Origin: Prinsepia uniflora
Taxonomy: Eukaryota > Streptophyta > Magnoliopsida > Rosales > Rosaceae
Assembly (NCBI GenBank): GCA_032719365.1
Contig: CM064870.1
Location: forward strand, 28,537,066-28,601,065
Reading direction: 5' to 3'
Length of the DNA stretch: 64,000 nt
The notes beneath the pieces are model-generated. The model was not told the DNA's origin and did not search any database. It saw only the letters and a list, made by a program, of their open reading frames with translations. Shown in pieces: positions 52,168 through 61,015 of the stretch (position 1 is its first letter; every line of letters begins with the position of its first letter). The position numbers were made by a program, and so were the translations under genes.

Positions 52168-52375
52168 TATAAAACATAAAGGAGTTGAATAGTATATTTT
52201 ATATATCTTGAATTACAACTATACATAGCTTTATATAGGGATTGTACAAGAAGACAAGATCCCAAAGATCTGCCATTGACCAAAACAATTTCCTAAATGA
52301 ATTGATTCCCCAAATCAAGTTGAGATTGTCAATTACAACAATTAGGGAGGAGAATGAGGATCGTATATCTCAACA
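52168..52375 (-). repeat. 5' LTR of the copia element
   Basis: 208-bp copy that looks identical to 47226-47433 and is flanked on the right by the GTATA target-site copy. It contains a TATATAAAG-like stretch (minus strand, near 52237-52245) that could serve as a TATA box. Confidence 0.9.
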
Positions 52376-52733
52376 GTATATTGTACAATTTCAGTGGGAC
52401 GAAGCAGGGCCCGAGTTTAGATTCTTCGTACGCAGATACGTTGAAGGAGGAGTACCCGGTAGACGACATGAATCCAATAACGTGGTTCCTATGAACCCTG
52501 ATTGCCCTGCCGTTACTGATGCCAGCTATCCGAGTTTAGATTCTTGCAAACCGAGGCTCGTTCACTTCAGACCAAACTCTCCTAACGAACGAAGCAACTA
52601 AAAACCTAGTGACTCAAAATGCCAGGATCCCTTTCGTTTGGAGCACTAAATTTGCTGCTGCATGGTGAAGATGGCTGGGCTTGGTGTCTTGACAGGGAGC
52701 TCCCGCCAGATACGCACAAATTGTCGGGCTTAA

Positions 52734-53090
52734 TGGCTAGAGCTTTAGAGAGGATGGTTTATAGTTCATTGCTCCTCAAGGTTAAAATGGGGAAGTTTAA
52801 TAACCGAACAAGCACTTTGCTGTTATGTGAAACAATAACCTAAGTAATAAATTGACTGCCTGTTAAACCATGAACATGACAGACAATTGGTATATGAGAG
52901 AGTTCAAAGATGAGTAACGCTGTAATTAAATCTCAATAGTAACTCATGAATCATGTTTTGAGTACCAAAAGGGAAGAAAAGCATAATCCAGCCACATAGA
53001 TGGGCGTTCAATTTAACTAAACAACTAATGACTGACACCCATTCTTCATCACGATAACAATGAGAATGAGGAAGATTAGGGTTCCACAAA
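52734..53090. other. Intergenic spacer between convergent peroxidase pseudogene and NAC-alpha gene
   Basis: About 360 bp holds the former 3' region of the peroxidase and the 3' untranslated region of the NAC-alpha gene. I see no further gene or repeat in it. Confidence 0.6.
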
Positions 53091-54467
53091 TTAAGTGGTC
53101 AGCTCCATGATAGCACTGACAATGTCCCCGCTGTGAGTCTTGAGAGCCTTGACAGCCTTGCTCCTTGACACTCCGGCCTGAGTCATGACCAAGTCAATGT
53201 CCCTAGGTTCCACTCCAGTTTCATCAACATCTTCCTCCTCTTCATCTGCCTGGACACCAGCAGCCGCTGCAGAAATCTCTGATTTTCCCATCACAGAGCT
53301 CATGTCTGGCATCCTGAACTGCTGGGCAGCCTGTGTTTGCAGCTGAGAGATCAAATCCTCAATCTTGGCCTCACCAAATATGACGTAAGTTTCAGAATTT
53401 GGACTTTTGAAGACATCAGGTTTCGAGATGAAAAATAGCATCTGAAACATTCACACACAAAAATATGAACACCGCGCATCCTATCACCTTGTCTCAATTA
53501 CACGAACAGGAAATCATACAGCAACTCACATTTTTGGTTCTCTTGATGGTGACCCTGCTAACACCCATCACAGGCGTCATACCCAGCTTCAACATCGCCT
53601 TTCTACTTTTCTTCTCGCTTCTGCTCTGCTTGAAACCCTCATCTCCACCTGTTACTCATTGTCTAATCAACATCACTTGAAGGGCAGCATTCATAATTTA
53701 TAATTCATTGTCACCACATGGCAAAATACTCTGGCATTTTAGAAAAAGTGAAAGGTGTGACCTTACAGAACCATGACTTCAGGTCGAAAAAAAAATTCTA
53801 AACTTTAAATCAAATCCAATATTAAGATCTCATTATAGCTTGTATGAATTCTTTTAATTTATATGTCCTTCTTCATGCTCCAAGCACCCAAACAACATGC
53901 CCTAAATGTAAAGATTAGGCCTAACAATTTTTAAACTCCATGCAATGGAGAGGGCTACAAAGAAAATATGAGCTTTTGAACCATTCTCATGGAAAAGTGC
54001 AAACAAAACACACAGAAATAGAACTAAAAATATGCCAATTATCTCTACCTATATCAATGCAATTATATCTCTTTCAGAAGAGGAGAAAATAATAAGACCC
54101 AAGCCAATGAGAGGGAATTCAGGATAAGAAGAAAGGGAGGACCTTGCGCAGCAACTTGCTTTTCATCGTCATCGTCATCCTCATCGTCGTCCTCTTCGTC
54201 CTTGTCATTGTCATCCTTCACGTCCTCAACCACCACTTCATCTTCTACATTGTTCTGCAAATAGTGGCAGTCCAAACTTTTAAAATCATAAACTGATAAA
54301 CATAAACGGATATTATAAATAAAATAATAATAACTTATTCCTAAAAGTAGAAAGAAAGAAAAAAAAAAAAAGGAGAGAGCTTTTACCTGGTGAGAGTTCT
54401 TGAGGAGTTGCTCGGTGGACGGGACCTCGTCCGCCGACTCCCGCTGAACCAGTGGAGCCGGTGACAT
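53091..54467 (-). CDS. Nascent polypeptide-associated complex subunit alpha-like protein, four exons
   Basis: NAC-alpha pairs with NAC-beta (BTF3) at the ribosomal exit tunnel and shields nascent chains in the cytosol. Exons on the minus strand are 54467-54387, 54254-54143, 53648-53530 and 53441-53091, with GT/AG introns and phases that join without a stop, giving 220 residues. The N-terminal part is strongly acidic (28-62, Asp/Glu runs). The NAC domain follows at about 73-140 (RSEKKSRKAMLKLGM, SRVTIKRTKN, FFISKPDVFKSP, YVIFGEAKIEDL). The C-terminal UBA domain is about 182-220 (DIDLVMTQAGVSRSKAVKAL, DIVSAIMELTT). Length and domain order are normal for plant NACA proteins. This is the only intact host gene in the window. 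Confidence 0.93.
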
Positions 54468-55035
54468 CGTCGGCTAAACTCTTAAAACCTGTAACCGGAT
54501 AAAATGACGATGATGGTGGTGAATCTTAGCCGTGTAGCACACTAGCACCCACGCATCAGTCTCCTCTATAGAGATGGGGATGGGGATGGCTTTTCTGATT
54601 TATGATTGATGATGATTCGCAAGGGTTTCGGTTTCGCTTGGAATATTAAATGGGCCGCCAATTTGGGCTATCCATACCCTTCTTTTTATTGTTATCGTCG
54701 TTACCCACATATATTTCTCGACCCGCACCCAAAGCCCTATTATTTTTTATACCCGGATATTGGGGGAGGTTGTTAGAGTAGCTTTAGTGATAAGATGTAA
54801 AAATGTAAATTACATTTTTATAAATCCGGTGACAACTTAGGAATATTCAGAAATATGAAATTATTAAATTATAAAATATTGAGATGTACATTGAAGATGT
54901 TAATCTGAACCTAATTTAAAAAAGAATTTAGAGGCAATGCATTTTTCGTATTATAAAAAATTGAGATATACATTATGCTCCTGCTATGAGTAAGTTAATA
55001 TTCGAATTCGTGGATGGAACCACCGTAAACTCTCC
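54468..55035. other. Upstream region of the NAC-alpha gene, then AT-rich spacer
   Basis: The first 200 bases upstream of the NAC-alpha start should contain its 5' untranslated region and promoter. An AAATGGGCC motif at 54648-54656 resembles the site II (TGGGCY) element common in promoters of plant translation-related genes. Bases 54770-55035 are AT-rich and hold nothing I recognise. Confidence 0.45.
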
Positions 55036-55610
55036 TTAGATGGCCCGACTCCACTTTATTCATCTCATTCTTTGCAGCAGGCGTGTCTATTGGTCTTCGC
55101 GTCTGGTCCTTATAAATAGCTCAAGATAATTGATCTAGCTTCACTGGTTTCTTTAGTATGATAGATTTAGGGGAAGTTATTTTGTTAAGGCTACTTGGAA
55201 GCATATTTGGATTATTTGCATGTCAAAACGAGCTAGGGGTCTCAATATGTGCGTGTAAGAAACACCTTTGGAATCTTGCGCTTATGGCCATGGCTTGGCA
55301 TATTAAGGCCTTTTTCTCCCCTGGTTAGAGTTTATGGGTGGGTTGGAGTAAGGCCTATTGCATCCGAGAGCAGTGCTTCTGGTGCTTTCGGCCCCCTGCT
55401 AAGTGCTCATGGAATTGGAGAATTTGTTTAAAAATATTTCATTTTGTCCGTCCTCTCTATAAGGATGTGGAGGATGTGGTGGTTAATGGCTCAGATCATA
55501 TCTTTCTATGGTGTGAACACTGGCGGGAGGAGGGCCATTTGTCTGATTTGGTTGGCAGTGATGTCGTGGAGGCCTCGAGGCTTCCTATTCATTTTCACAT
55601 GAGATGGTGA
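55036..55610 (+). pseudogene. LINE (non-LTR) reverse-transcriptase C-terminal remnant
   Basis: Pieces in several frames match, in the correct order, the region after the catalytic core of plant LINE reverse transcriptases. They are RLHFIHLILCSRRVYWSS near 55040-55110, KATWKHIW plus SKRARGLN near 55185-55240, KHLWNLALMAMAWHI near 55260-55305, VYGWVGV near 55328, and CFWCFRPP / SWNWRICLKIFHFVRPLYK / HIFLWCEHWREEGHLSDLVG at 55375-55560. At least three frameshifts and stops separate them. No endonuclease, poly(A) tail or target-site duplication was found, so this is an old 3' fragment. Confidence 0.65.
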
Positions 55611-56025
55611 TGAACGGTAGTGCCTAGAATTAGTCCTGGAATCATAAATTATTCAAAAATTATGATATTATTATGTGACTTATAAATCATATAGTATTCA
55701 AATTTTTTTTAATAATGACATTAATGACTCACAAATATTCGCACATTAAATAATATATTTATCAACTAAATATATTATTTAATCGGTTTAAAGTCGCAAT
55801 TATATTAAAATTCTTTCCGAGAATTATTAATTGACATTATTTTCAATGATGAACAATTAATATTAATATTAAATTGCTATAATTATCATCATAATTAGCA
55901 ATTATTACAATTATTAAAAAATATATTTTATTAAAAATATATCATTTATTAATTACAAAATTAACCAACCAATCAGAACGCTTTAAGACTCTCAAGACTT
56001 TCCTATAAATAGCGGAGTTTATTTG
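55611..56025. other. AT-rich unclassified stretch
   Basis: About 415 bp of A/T-rich sequence contains many ATTAAT/TATATT repeats and short inverted segments. It ends in a CTATAAATAG motif (56004-56013) that would suit a TATA box. No protein or known repeat was recognised; it may be part of an unrelated LTR. Confidence 0.4.
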
Positions 56026-56589
56026 ACAGGATCCGTCCCAATCCTCCTGGATTATCGTGGGACGTGTCTGCTCCCGTCTAATATCGCGTGACATGACAGG
56101 ACCCGTCCTAATCCCCCTAGATTATAGTGGAATGTGACTGCTCCCGTCTGACACCGCGTGTTAGACCAGGGATTAACTCGTCACCCGCTCGAGGTCCATC
56201 ACATTACGCCAGGATCAGTGGTGGCATGTGATTTCTTGAACTCTGCTACAGCTCGTATCCGCGATCAATCTGAAGGGTATTAAAACCATAAAAGCTGTGA
56301 GTTGACAAAACAACAATTTATAAACCTCATTTATATCGAAAAGACAGTTATACCATTCACGTAAAAGCACGCATGCATCATAAAACAGTTATTTCAAATA
56401 TTTTCTCATAAGTAAGGCGTATTGCTTCCTAAATCAAAACACAATAAAAAATAATTCTCAATCGAAGCTAGTATCTCAGTCGGGTCTCAGCCCAAAACCA
56501 GATCATAGAAAACAAGTACGGGTCTCAACGCAAACAGAAAACACAAATAGAACATCGGCCTAACCCATAGAACACGTGGGAACACATCC
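56026..56589 (-). repeat. U5 side of a minus-strand gypsy LTR, with duplicated terminus
   Basis: Two successive LTR 3' termini lie head to tail: TGACAGGATCCGTCCCAATC at about 56026 and TGACAGGACCCGTCCTAATC at about 56095, each followed by about 68 bp of related U5. The sequence then continues into a U5/R region with the GTCAACTCACAGC-type motif near 56300. It is interrupted at 56590 by a plus-strand solo LTR and resumes at 59059. Confidence 0.7.
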
Positions 56590-59053
56590 TGTAACGCCCG
56601 GAAATTCTAAGGATGTAAATTAGTAAAATAATAAATGAAATGACGATTTTACCACTGTGAATAATATGGCCAAATGTTGACTTTTTGCGTTGCACGTCGA
56701 ACGGACGTTGACCGATGATTGTGACGGAATTCAGGACGTCACGAGTCCATAGATAGGTACGGTTCTAGAACGAGAAGGGCACTTTGGTAATTTTGTGAAG
56801 GAGGGCAAAATGGTAATTTTCCAAGGCTGCAGTTTGAAACAGCCGTGGTGAGTGCCGTGTAATTTTTTAAACCTGTTTTTCTGTTCAGAGAATTGTTTAA
56901 CCATGTTAGTGGCATTGAGGACTGAGTGAATGCTAGGCGTGCTGGGTGGACTGAGTGGAACAGAGCACGGAAGGAATTTTGAAATGGTTTTGGGTCTGTT
57001 TGTGGGAAACACAGTCACAGAGTGGCTGAGAGATTCTCACGAGCTGTGGGGCTGTACGATTTGAATAACAGAGAGGTTAGAAGTGCTTGGGAGCCATTCT
57101 GAGAGGCAAGCACTGAGGAGCTAGAGAGAAAAACCGAATTCGGGAATTTGGGAAAAATGGAGGGAAATTCGAAGTTTAATCTGTGAGTTGAGGGGAGCCA
57201 AACAGAGATTAGAAACAGTCTTCTGGACTCATTTAGACTTCAACCGTACAAACATTGAAGGAAATTGATCGCGATTTGGCCAAGAACAGAAGTTCCAGTT
57301 TCTGGAAATTTTCAAGGTTGAGGACGACTACTTCCAGGTAAGGATTTGTGAAATTGGTAACGGTTTAATGTTTGTTTAGGTCTTACGAAGCTTCTGTGTC
57401 ACTTAATTAGAAAACCAAGTTGAGGTTAGTGAGTTTCAAAAGTCGACCTGTTTGTTTGATCACGGGTGAAATGATGGATTTAGGGCTTGATGTAGGAAAT
57501 TAATAATGGAAACCTAAATTAACACAAAATGGAAGGATTTCGGTGGAAAAAGGGAAGGAATTAAGCTGGAATTGTTAGATATTTAATCGGGTCGAGTTGC
57601 AGGCCTATAACCCGTTTAGCAGGGTTTCGGGTGAAGAAGATGATACTGTAGCTACAGTGCAGGGTGCGTGGCTTTCACACGCAGCCACTTTGGGCGGCGC
57701 GTGAGGCCACATCTCTGGTCACGGTCAACAGGTGATTTTATCCTTTCGGTGTAACGGACATTTTGAGTTAAATTTCGAGTCGATCGGACGTCATACTGGA
57801 TAGTTTGGAGAGTTCGAAAGTTTAGGGTTTTAATTAAATTACGTTGAAAAATCCCGAAAAATTAGGGGAATTAATGTAAGCTTAATGGAAGTATTTGTAA
57901 CCCAAATTGTGATCTTTGGCAGGCCAGAACATTCCCGAGGCAACCGAGGAGCGTACGGGACGCGATTGACGCGTTTGAATTCGTGAGTGGACTTTTTATT
58001 TCTAACCGAGCATGCATAACTGTTTTTACTCACTTGATTTATGGTTCTTTATATGGTTTCATGATTATATTTATGATATTTCTGCTTTACATGAATGCAC
58101 GTTTTTCGATGTGATCTAACGTATTTTTACGTATTTCGAGACTATGGGTTCTTCGATACTTTGATGATGGTTTGATGAGTGATTTTATACGATTTGTGCA
58201 TATGACATTCTAATGATGATTTGACTATGATTTGTGAGTAAGATTCGGAAATTGAACGTGAAATTCGGACATAATTCCTATTTTGATTAAATGTGATTTC
58301 AAATTGGTTTTGGAAATTGGATCACGACGGATCCTGAATTTGTTATGATTTACATTTGATTTTGGGTTTAAAGACCCGGTACGATTGCTGGATTTGGTTT
58401 TGGGTTTAAAGACCCGGATTGAGTTTAAAGACTCGTGAGTTTAAAGACTCGGTTACTGTGATGTCCCCCGAGGCCTTGATTGTGTTTTGAGTTTAAAGAC
58501 TCGGTGATATCCCGGGAAGGCCTGACATATGAGTTTAAAGACTCGGATGGATCTAGCAGTTGATTTTTTGATGTTACATTCAGTTTTACATGTTTTTATA
58601 GTTATATACTGTAACGGTTTTCATACGGTTTATATAAGTGATTTCGGATACTTAGTTATGCATGCGTGTTTTGAAACTGGAGGGTGAACCCTGATTTCAT
58701 TAAACTGTTTTCCATAACCGTTTATTTTAGTCCACTCACACTTTTCTGTTTTAATACCCTCCAGGTCGTGGTACAAGTTTGGGGGGCTGACGCCGAGGCA
58801 GAGACAGAGGCATAAAGTTTTCCCGTTGTGGTGTAGTTAGTTCGCAGAGTAGGGTTTTATCCTTATCTTGTTTGTAATTATGCTCTGTGAAACTGTGGAC
58901 TTCTGTTCAGTTGGTTGTATCGTTTAATCTCCCTGGTCTGACAGTACTTGTAGTGTTTTGTTGTGTGGTTATTTCGGTTGGTTGCGTGCAATTGTCAGAC
59001 GGGAGCAGGATTCTCCCCGGTTATCGAGGTGATAATCAGGGCGGGTCCTGTCA
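56590..59053 (+). repeat. Plus-strand solo LTR with CATCC target-site duplication
   Basis: The LTR runs from TGTAACGCCCGGAAATTC to GGGCGGGTCCTGTCA (2464 bp) and is flanked by CATCC at 56585-56589 and 59054-59058. No PBS, PPT or coding region is attached, so it is a solo LTR left by recombination between two LTRs. It carries a conserved U3 block (56700-56775), a GC-rich GCGCGTG block (57665-57705) and the repeat array at 58364-58546. Confidence 0.9.
58364..58546 (+). repeat. Array of six GAGTTTAAAGACTC / GGGTTTAAAGACCC repeats
   Basis: Near-palindromic 14-mers occur at about 58364, 58401, 58421, 58437, 58488 and 58531 inside the solo LTR. Two variants, with GAG...CTC and GGG...CCC arms, show compensating changes in both arms. 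Confidence 0.88.
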
Positions 59054-59058
59054 CATCC

Positions 59059-60720
59059 CATAGGAACTCATCCCAATGTCAGTCACGATTCTAATCCTAG
59101 CACATGTGCAATAGCTCAGGACCGCTCATAATCCCAACATGTCGTCGTGAACACATCACTCGCTGCGACCGTCTCTAGATCATCGCTAACACATCGTTGA
59201 TCGATCTCAGAGGATACCATCAGCACTCCTAATTCAAGCCTCCCTAGATCATTTCTTCATGTGGCTACTTGAAAACAAGCAGTGGATCGTGACCTCTCTG
59301 GAAGGAACATATCTGCAGTCTAGAGGCGAGCGTCACCATCATCAATAGGGCCTTAAACATGAAACATCACCAAATGGGTCACAGCCCGAAAACTAGTGTC
59401 CTACAACACTTAATATCCCAAGATTCCTCGAATCCTTTCAAATCCACAACTGGATCTAATGCCCGAAATACCTTTCATAAAACTCATAACTGGGTCACAG
59501 CTCGACTTATCTAACGTTTGACTATACTCTAAGTTAAACCTCAAATCAACTAGGTCACATGCCCGAAAGATATTTCCAAAATTGAAAACGAGTTCTCATT
59601 TTTAAAACAATTTCAAATCATCTTTCAACTGGGACTCATGCCCGAATCTCGATTTCACGCATCTTTGTGAAATCTTCCAAAACCGTAAATCAGTTCCTCG
59701 GTTTCACATCTCTCCGTGAAACCTTCGGAATCACATAAACACAAGCACGCAGTACACTCGGCTGAAACCCAAATAGTATATAAAACATAAATCTTGAACT
59801 ACGTGCAAGAACGCATTTTCCTCCCAAAATGCCAAAAAATTCATATTTAAATCACATGCACTCATGGCTTCTCGAAACATGTTCATAAACACATATAAAA
59901 CATTTATGCATGCATCGTATTCATAAAACAAAGTCCACTCACAGATCGTCCATGTTGCACCTTGATACGTGTGCCATAAGCCTCTCCAGGCTAATCCGAC
60001 CTCTCTGGGTCATCCAGACCTGTCCAAAACATACACAAAGGTCACTACCAACCTAGACAAGTCCATATCAAGAACTCCCAACATTCCCGAAAAAGTCAAT
60101 GTGTCCCAAACACGCATCCCTATGCTTTAAAACTCAATTTGACCAACCTAACAATCTATGATTTACTCAAAATCACCACCATTGGATTCGTATCGTCGAA
60201 ACCTTTAAAATGGTCCTGGTCTCACCTCAAAATGAATGCCCATGTGTCCCCACACGTGGGTAAAAGTGGCTGGTCAACGTTGACATTAACAAGGTCAAAG
60301 CTGACGTCAGCCATGAATAGCAAAGTCAAAGGTTGATGTCAGCGTCATCACACATCTGACACGTTTTAGTCTGACATATCAGGTCTGATAGGATGACGTT
60401 ATCATTGTCACTGTCCTTTGTCCGAGTCGACCCGGTTCACTATTCTAGATTGCGTAGACCAGCGGACCTGACCTAGATTTTTCTCTCTAGTTCTTGGTCG
60501 AATTTCAAAGCTGTTGCTTCCAATCTCTTCATCTCAATCCTAGGAAGGGATCCATATGATAAAAACTATTAAAAAAATAGCCTAGAATTTTACCTGGAAT
60601 CGATGAACAGTTCGGCCAATTTTCCTCCATCGACAGCCCTCGATTCTGGCCACCTTCGTTAGTGGTTTTGAACCCGTTGAAATTGTCTGGTCCCTGGGAT
60701 CCTGTTTTGGTCATTAGAAC
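59059..60720 (-). repeat. Middle part of the minus-strand gypsy LTR begun at 56026
   Basis: After removal of the solo LTR, CACATCC/CATAGGAAC joins continuous LTR sequence. On the minus strand it has repeated GGGC...GACCC motifs (59380-59650), the AGTGGACTTTG motif near 59940 and a GC-rich CACGTG/CACGTGG part near 60240. It is cut at 60720 by a plus-strand LTR, and its 5' end is not seen. Confidence 0.68.
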
Positions 60721-61015
60721 TGTCACGACCTGTCCCAAATTTTGGGATTAGATTAGTGCTTAATGATATATTAGTGAAATTAATCGGTGATTAGTTGAGT
60801 GATTCCAGACGGACGGTGCGAAATGACCGTTTTGCCCCTAGAATGGGCAAACTGTTGACTTTTGTCTTGGAAGGTCTAACAAACTTTGGCAGATGATTGC
60901 GACGTAGTTCGGGATGTCATGAGTCCGTAGATAGGTAGCACGTCCGATTCCGACATTCGTGGAAGAAGTTATGGGTCTCAGAAGACAAGGGGTATTTAGG
61001 TAATTTGGTGCAAGG
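60721..61015 (+). repeat. Start of a plus-strand gypsy LTR
   Basis: It begins TGTCACGACCTGTCCC and carries a conserved U3 block (about 60890-60975: GTTCGGGATGTCATGAGTCC, then GATAGGTAGCACGTCC). It is interrupted at 61016 by a minus-strand solo LTR and continues from 63397. AGAAC just before it would be its predicted target site; the other end lies outside the window. Confidence 0.72.

Larger units (their letters stand above)
47226..52375 (-). mobile_element. Ty1/copia retrotransposon, complete, in peroxidase exon 4
   Basis: A 5150-bp element on the minus strand has 208-bp LTRs (52168-52375 as 5', 47226-47433 as 3') that look identical. A PBS lies directly inside the 5' LTR, one polyprotein frame spans nearly the whole interior, and a GTATA target-site duplication flanks it. 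The intact frame and matching LTRs indicate a recent insertion, probably after the host peroxidase was already broken by the large cluster upstream. Age cannot be given without a full LTR alignment. Confidence 0.96.
46707..52733 (+). pseudogene. Class III peroxidase pseudogene, exons 2-4, split by retrotransposons
   Basis: Class III peroxidases are secreted heme enzymes that oxidise phenolics with H2O2. Exon 2 (46707 to about 46840) reads DSPVNNHSLRGFKIIDNAKA, then CKGVGSCADTVAFTARD. Exon 3 (about 46930-47096) reads VPSGRRDGSVSTASQ, then after a frameshift PPSFNVDQLTQLFASKSF and EEMVTLAG before a GTAAAC donor. Exon 4 starts near 47178 with GAHTVGRSHCGSFS (proximal heme histidine kept). It is cut by the copia element and resumes at 52376 (ILYNFSGTKQGPSLDSSYAD). 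The frame shifts before NNVVPMNPDCPAVTDASY and shifts again before VKMAGLGVLTGSSRQIRTNC and TAA at 52731-52733. Exon 1, with signal peptide and distal histidine, is absent; it should lie left of the window beyond the nested cluster. The exon 4 acceptor appears to lack its AG. Confidence 0.9.

Noticed and set aside
53465..53680. 71-codon plus-strand frame
   Set aside because: It is antisense to exon 3 and the flanking introns of the NAC-alpha gene.
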